5,700 nucleotides of DNA from CAYGUI01 sp964353115. GTDB taxonomy: Bacteria; Pseudomonadota; Gammaproteobacteria; JAGOUU01. Positions 5,431 through 5,700 of this stretch are shown piece after piece. The notes beneath the pieces were generated by a model that saw only the letters and a list, made by a program, of their open reading frames with translations, was not told the origin of the DNA and did no database searches. Position 1 is the first letter of the stretch; every line of letters begins with the position of its first letter. The stretch spans positions 1 to 5,700 of the forward strand of contig CAYGUI010000075.1 in NCBI GenBank assembly GCA_964353115.1, in the 5' to 3' direction. The position numbers were made by a program, and so were the translations under genes.

Positions 5431-5454
5431 AACCATATACTTGCATATATTAAG

Positions 5455-5700
5455 TTAAGAAATACTAATAGACTCAAGCTCTCCTTTTTTAAGGTATATT
5501 AAAATTAACGATATTGCTGCAGGTGTAACTCCCGAAATTCTAGTTGCCTGCCCTACTGTCTCTGGCTTAATTTTCTCAAGCTTTTCAACTACTTCATTAG
5601 ATAATCCAGAAATTATTCTATAATTAAATTTTTCTGGTATTTTTTTACGTTCATTATTTTTATTAACTTCTATTTCTTTTCTTTGGCGCTCGATATATCC
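5455..5700 (-). CDS. mnmG: MnmG (GidA), tRNA uridine-34 carboxymethylaminomethyl-modifying FAD enzyme, C-terminal 81 residues only
   Basis: The reading frame enters from the right edge and ends at a TAA (5455-5457), giving the last 81 residues of the protein. They begin GYIERQ and contain SGLSNEV followed by KPETVGQATRISGVTPAAIS, which are the hallmark C-terminal motifs of MnmG. In the family, MnmG works with the GTPase MnmE to put a (carboxymethyl)aminomethyl group on the wobble uridine of certain tRNAs. The C-terminal helical domain seen here is the part that contacts MnmE and tRNA; the FAD-binding part lies outside the window. The end matches the E. coli protein to within a few residues, so the gene is intact at this side. 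The last residues (about LKKGELESISIS) diverge from other MnmGs, which is normal for the tail. Its neighbour downstream is rsmG, as in most gammaproteobacteria. GC in this part is about 30%. Confidence 0.97.
   Translation of the reverse strand, partial: GYIERQRKEIEVNKNNERKKIPEKFNYRIISGLSNEVVEKLEKIKPETVGQATRISGVTPAAISLILIYLKKGELESISIS

Noticed and set aside
5434..5454. Possible terminator after mnmG
   Set aside because: Only a 5-bp ATATA/TATAT stem around a short loop, with no GC pairs and no following U run beyond four bases.

Overview
The window is a gapless stretch of a bacterial chromosome in which every supported gene lies on the minus strand, so it reads right to left. In transcription order: the 3' end of mnmG (gidA), rsmG (gidB), parA, parB, a small gene I do not recognise, then atpI, atpB, atpE, atpF and the first 146 codons of atpH. 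The order gidA-gidB-parA-parB-atp is characteristic of many gammaproteobacteria outside the enterics (E. coli lacks chromosomal parAB here) and normally lies next to oriC. The protein sequences agree: AtpB, AtpF and the MnmG tail closely resemble gammaproteobacterial forms. Base composition is AT-rich, by hand count about 26% GC in rsmG and atpH and close to 40% in sampled parts of atpF and parB. This suggests a host-associated or intracellular gammaproteobacterium, perhaps of the Legionellales/Coxiellaceae type. That placement is inference and no species can be named from this sequence.

Right part (about 3900-5700): mnmG and rsmG encode a tRNA-modification protein and a 16S rRNA methyltransferase. 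A good sigma70-type promoter (TTGTGA, 17-bp spacer, TATACT) sits in the 104-bp gap between them. rsmG, parA and parB follow with gaps of only 16 and 17 bp, so they probably form one transcript that also makes the chromosome-segregation pair ParA/ParB.

Middle (about 2400-3000): the 57-bp gap after parB holds a second well-formed promoter (TTGATA, 17 bp, TATAAC) whose -35 box overlaps the parB stop codon. It is followed by a 174-codon gene of unknown function with its own good Shine-Dalgarno. This gene overlaps atpI by 26 bp, and atpI overlaps atpB by 19 bp. The unknown gene therefore looks like the first cistron of the ATP synthase operon, and a perfect inverted repeat abuts the GTG start of atpI.

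Left part (1-2424): the Fo sector (I, a, c, b) and the delta subunit of a proton-type F1Fo ATP synthase. The c subunit keeps its proton-carrying Asp but has an extra C-terminal tail of about 20 residues. atpAGDC would be expected to continue beyond base 1.

I found no RNA genes, insertion sequences, CRISPR arrays, long repeats or convincing Rho-independent terminators. No gap between genes exceeds 104 bp. The most unusual part is the unknown gene and its promoter/coupling arrangement at the head of the atp operon; the rest is conserved core genome.
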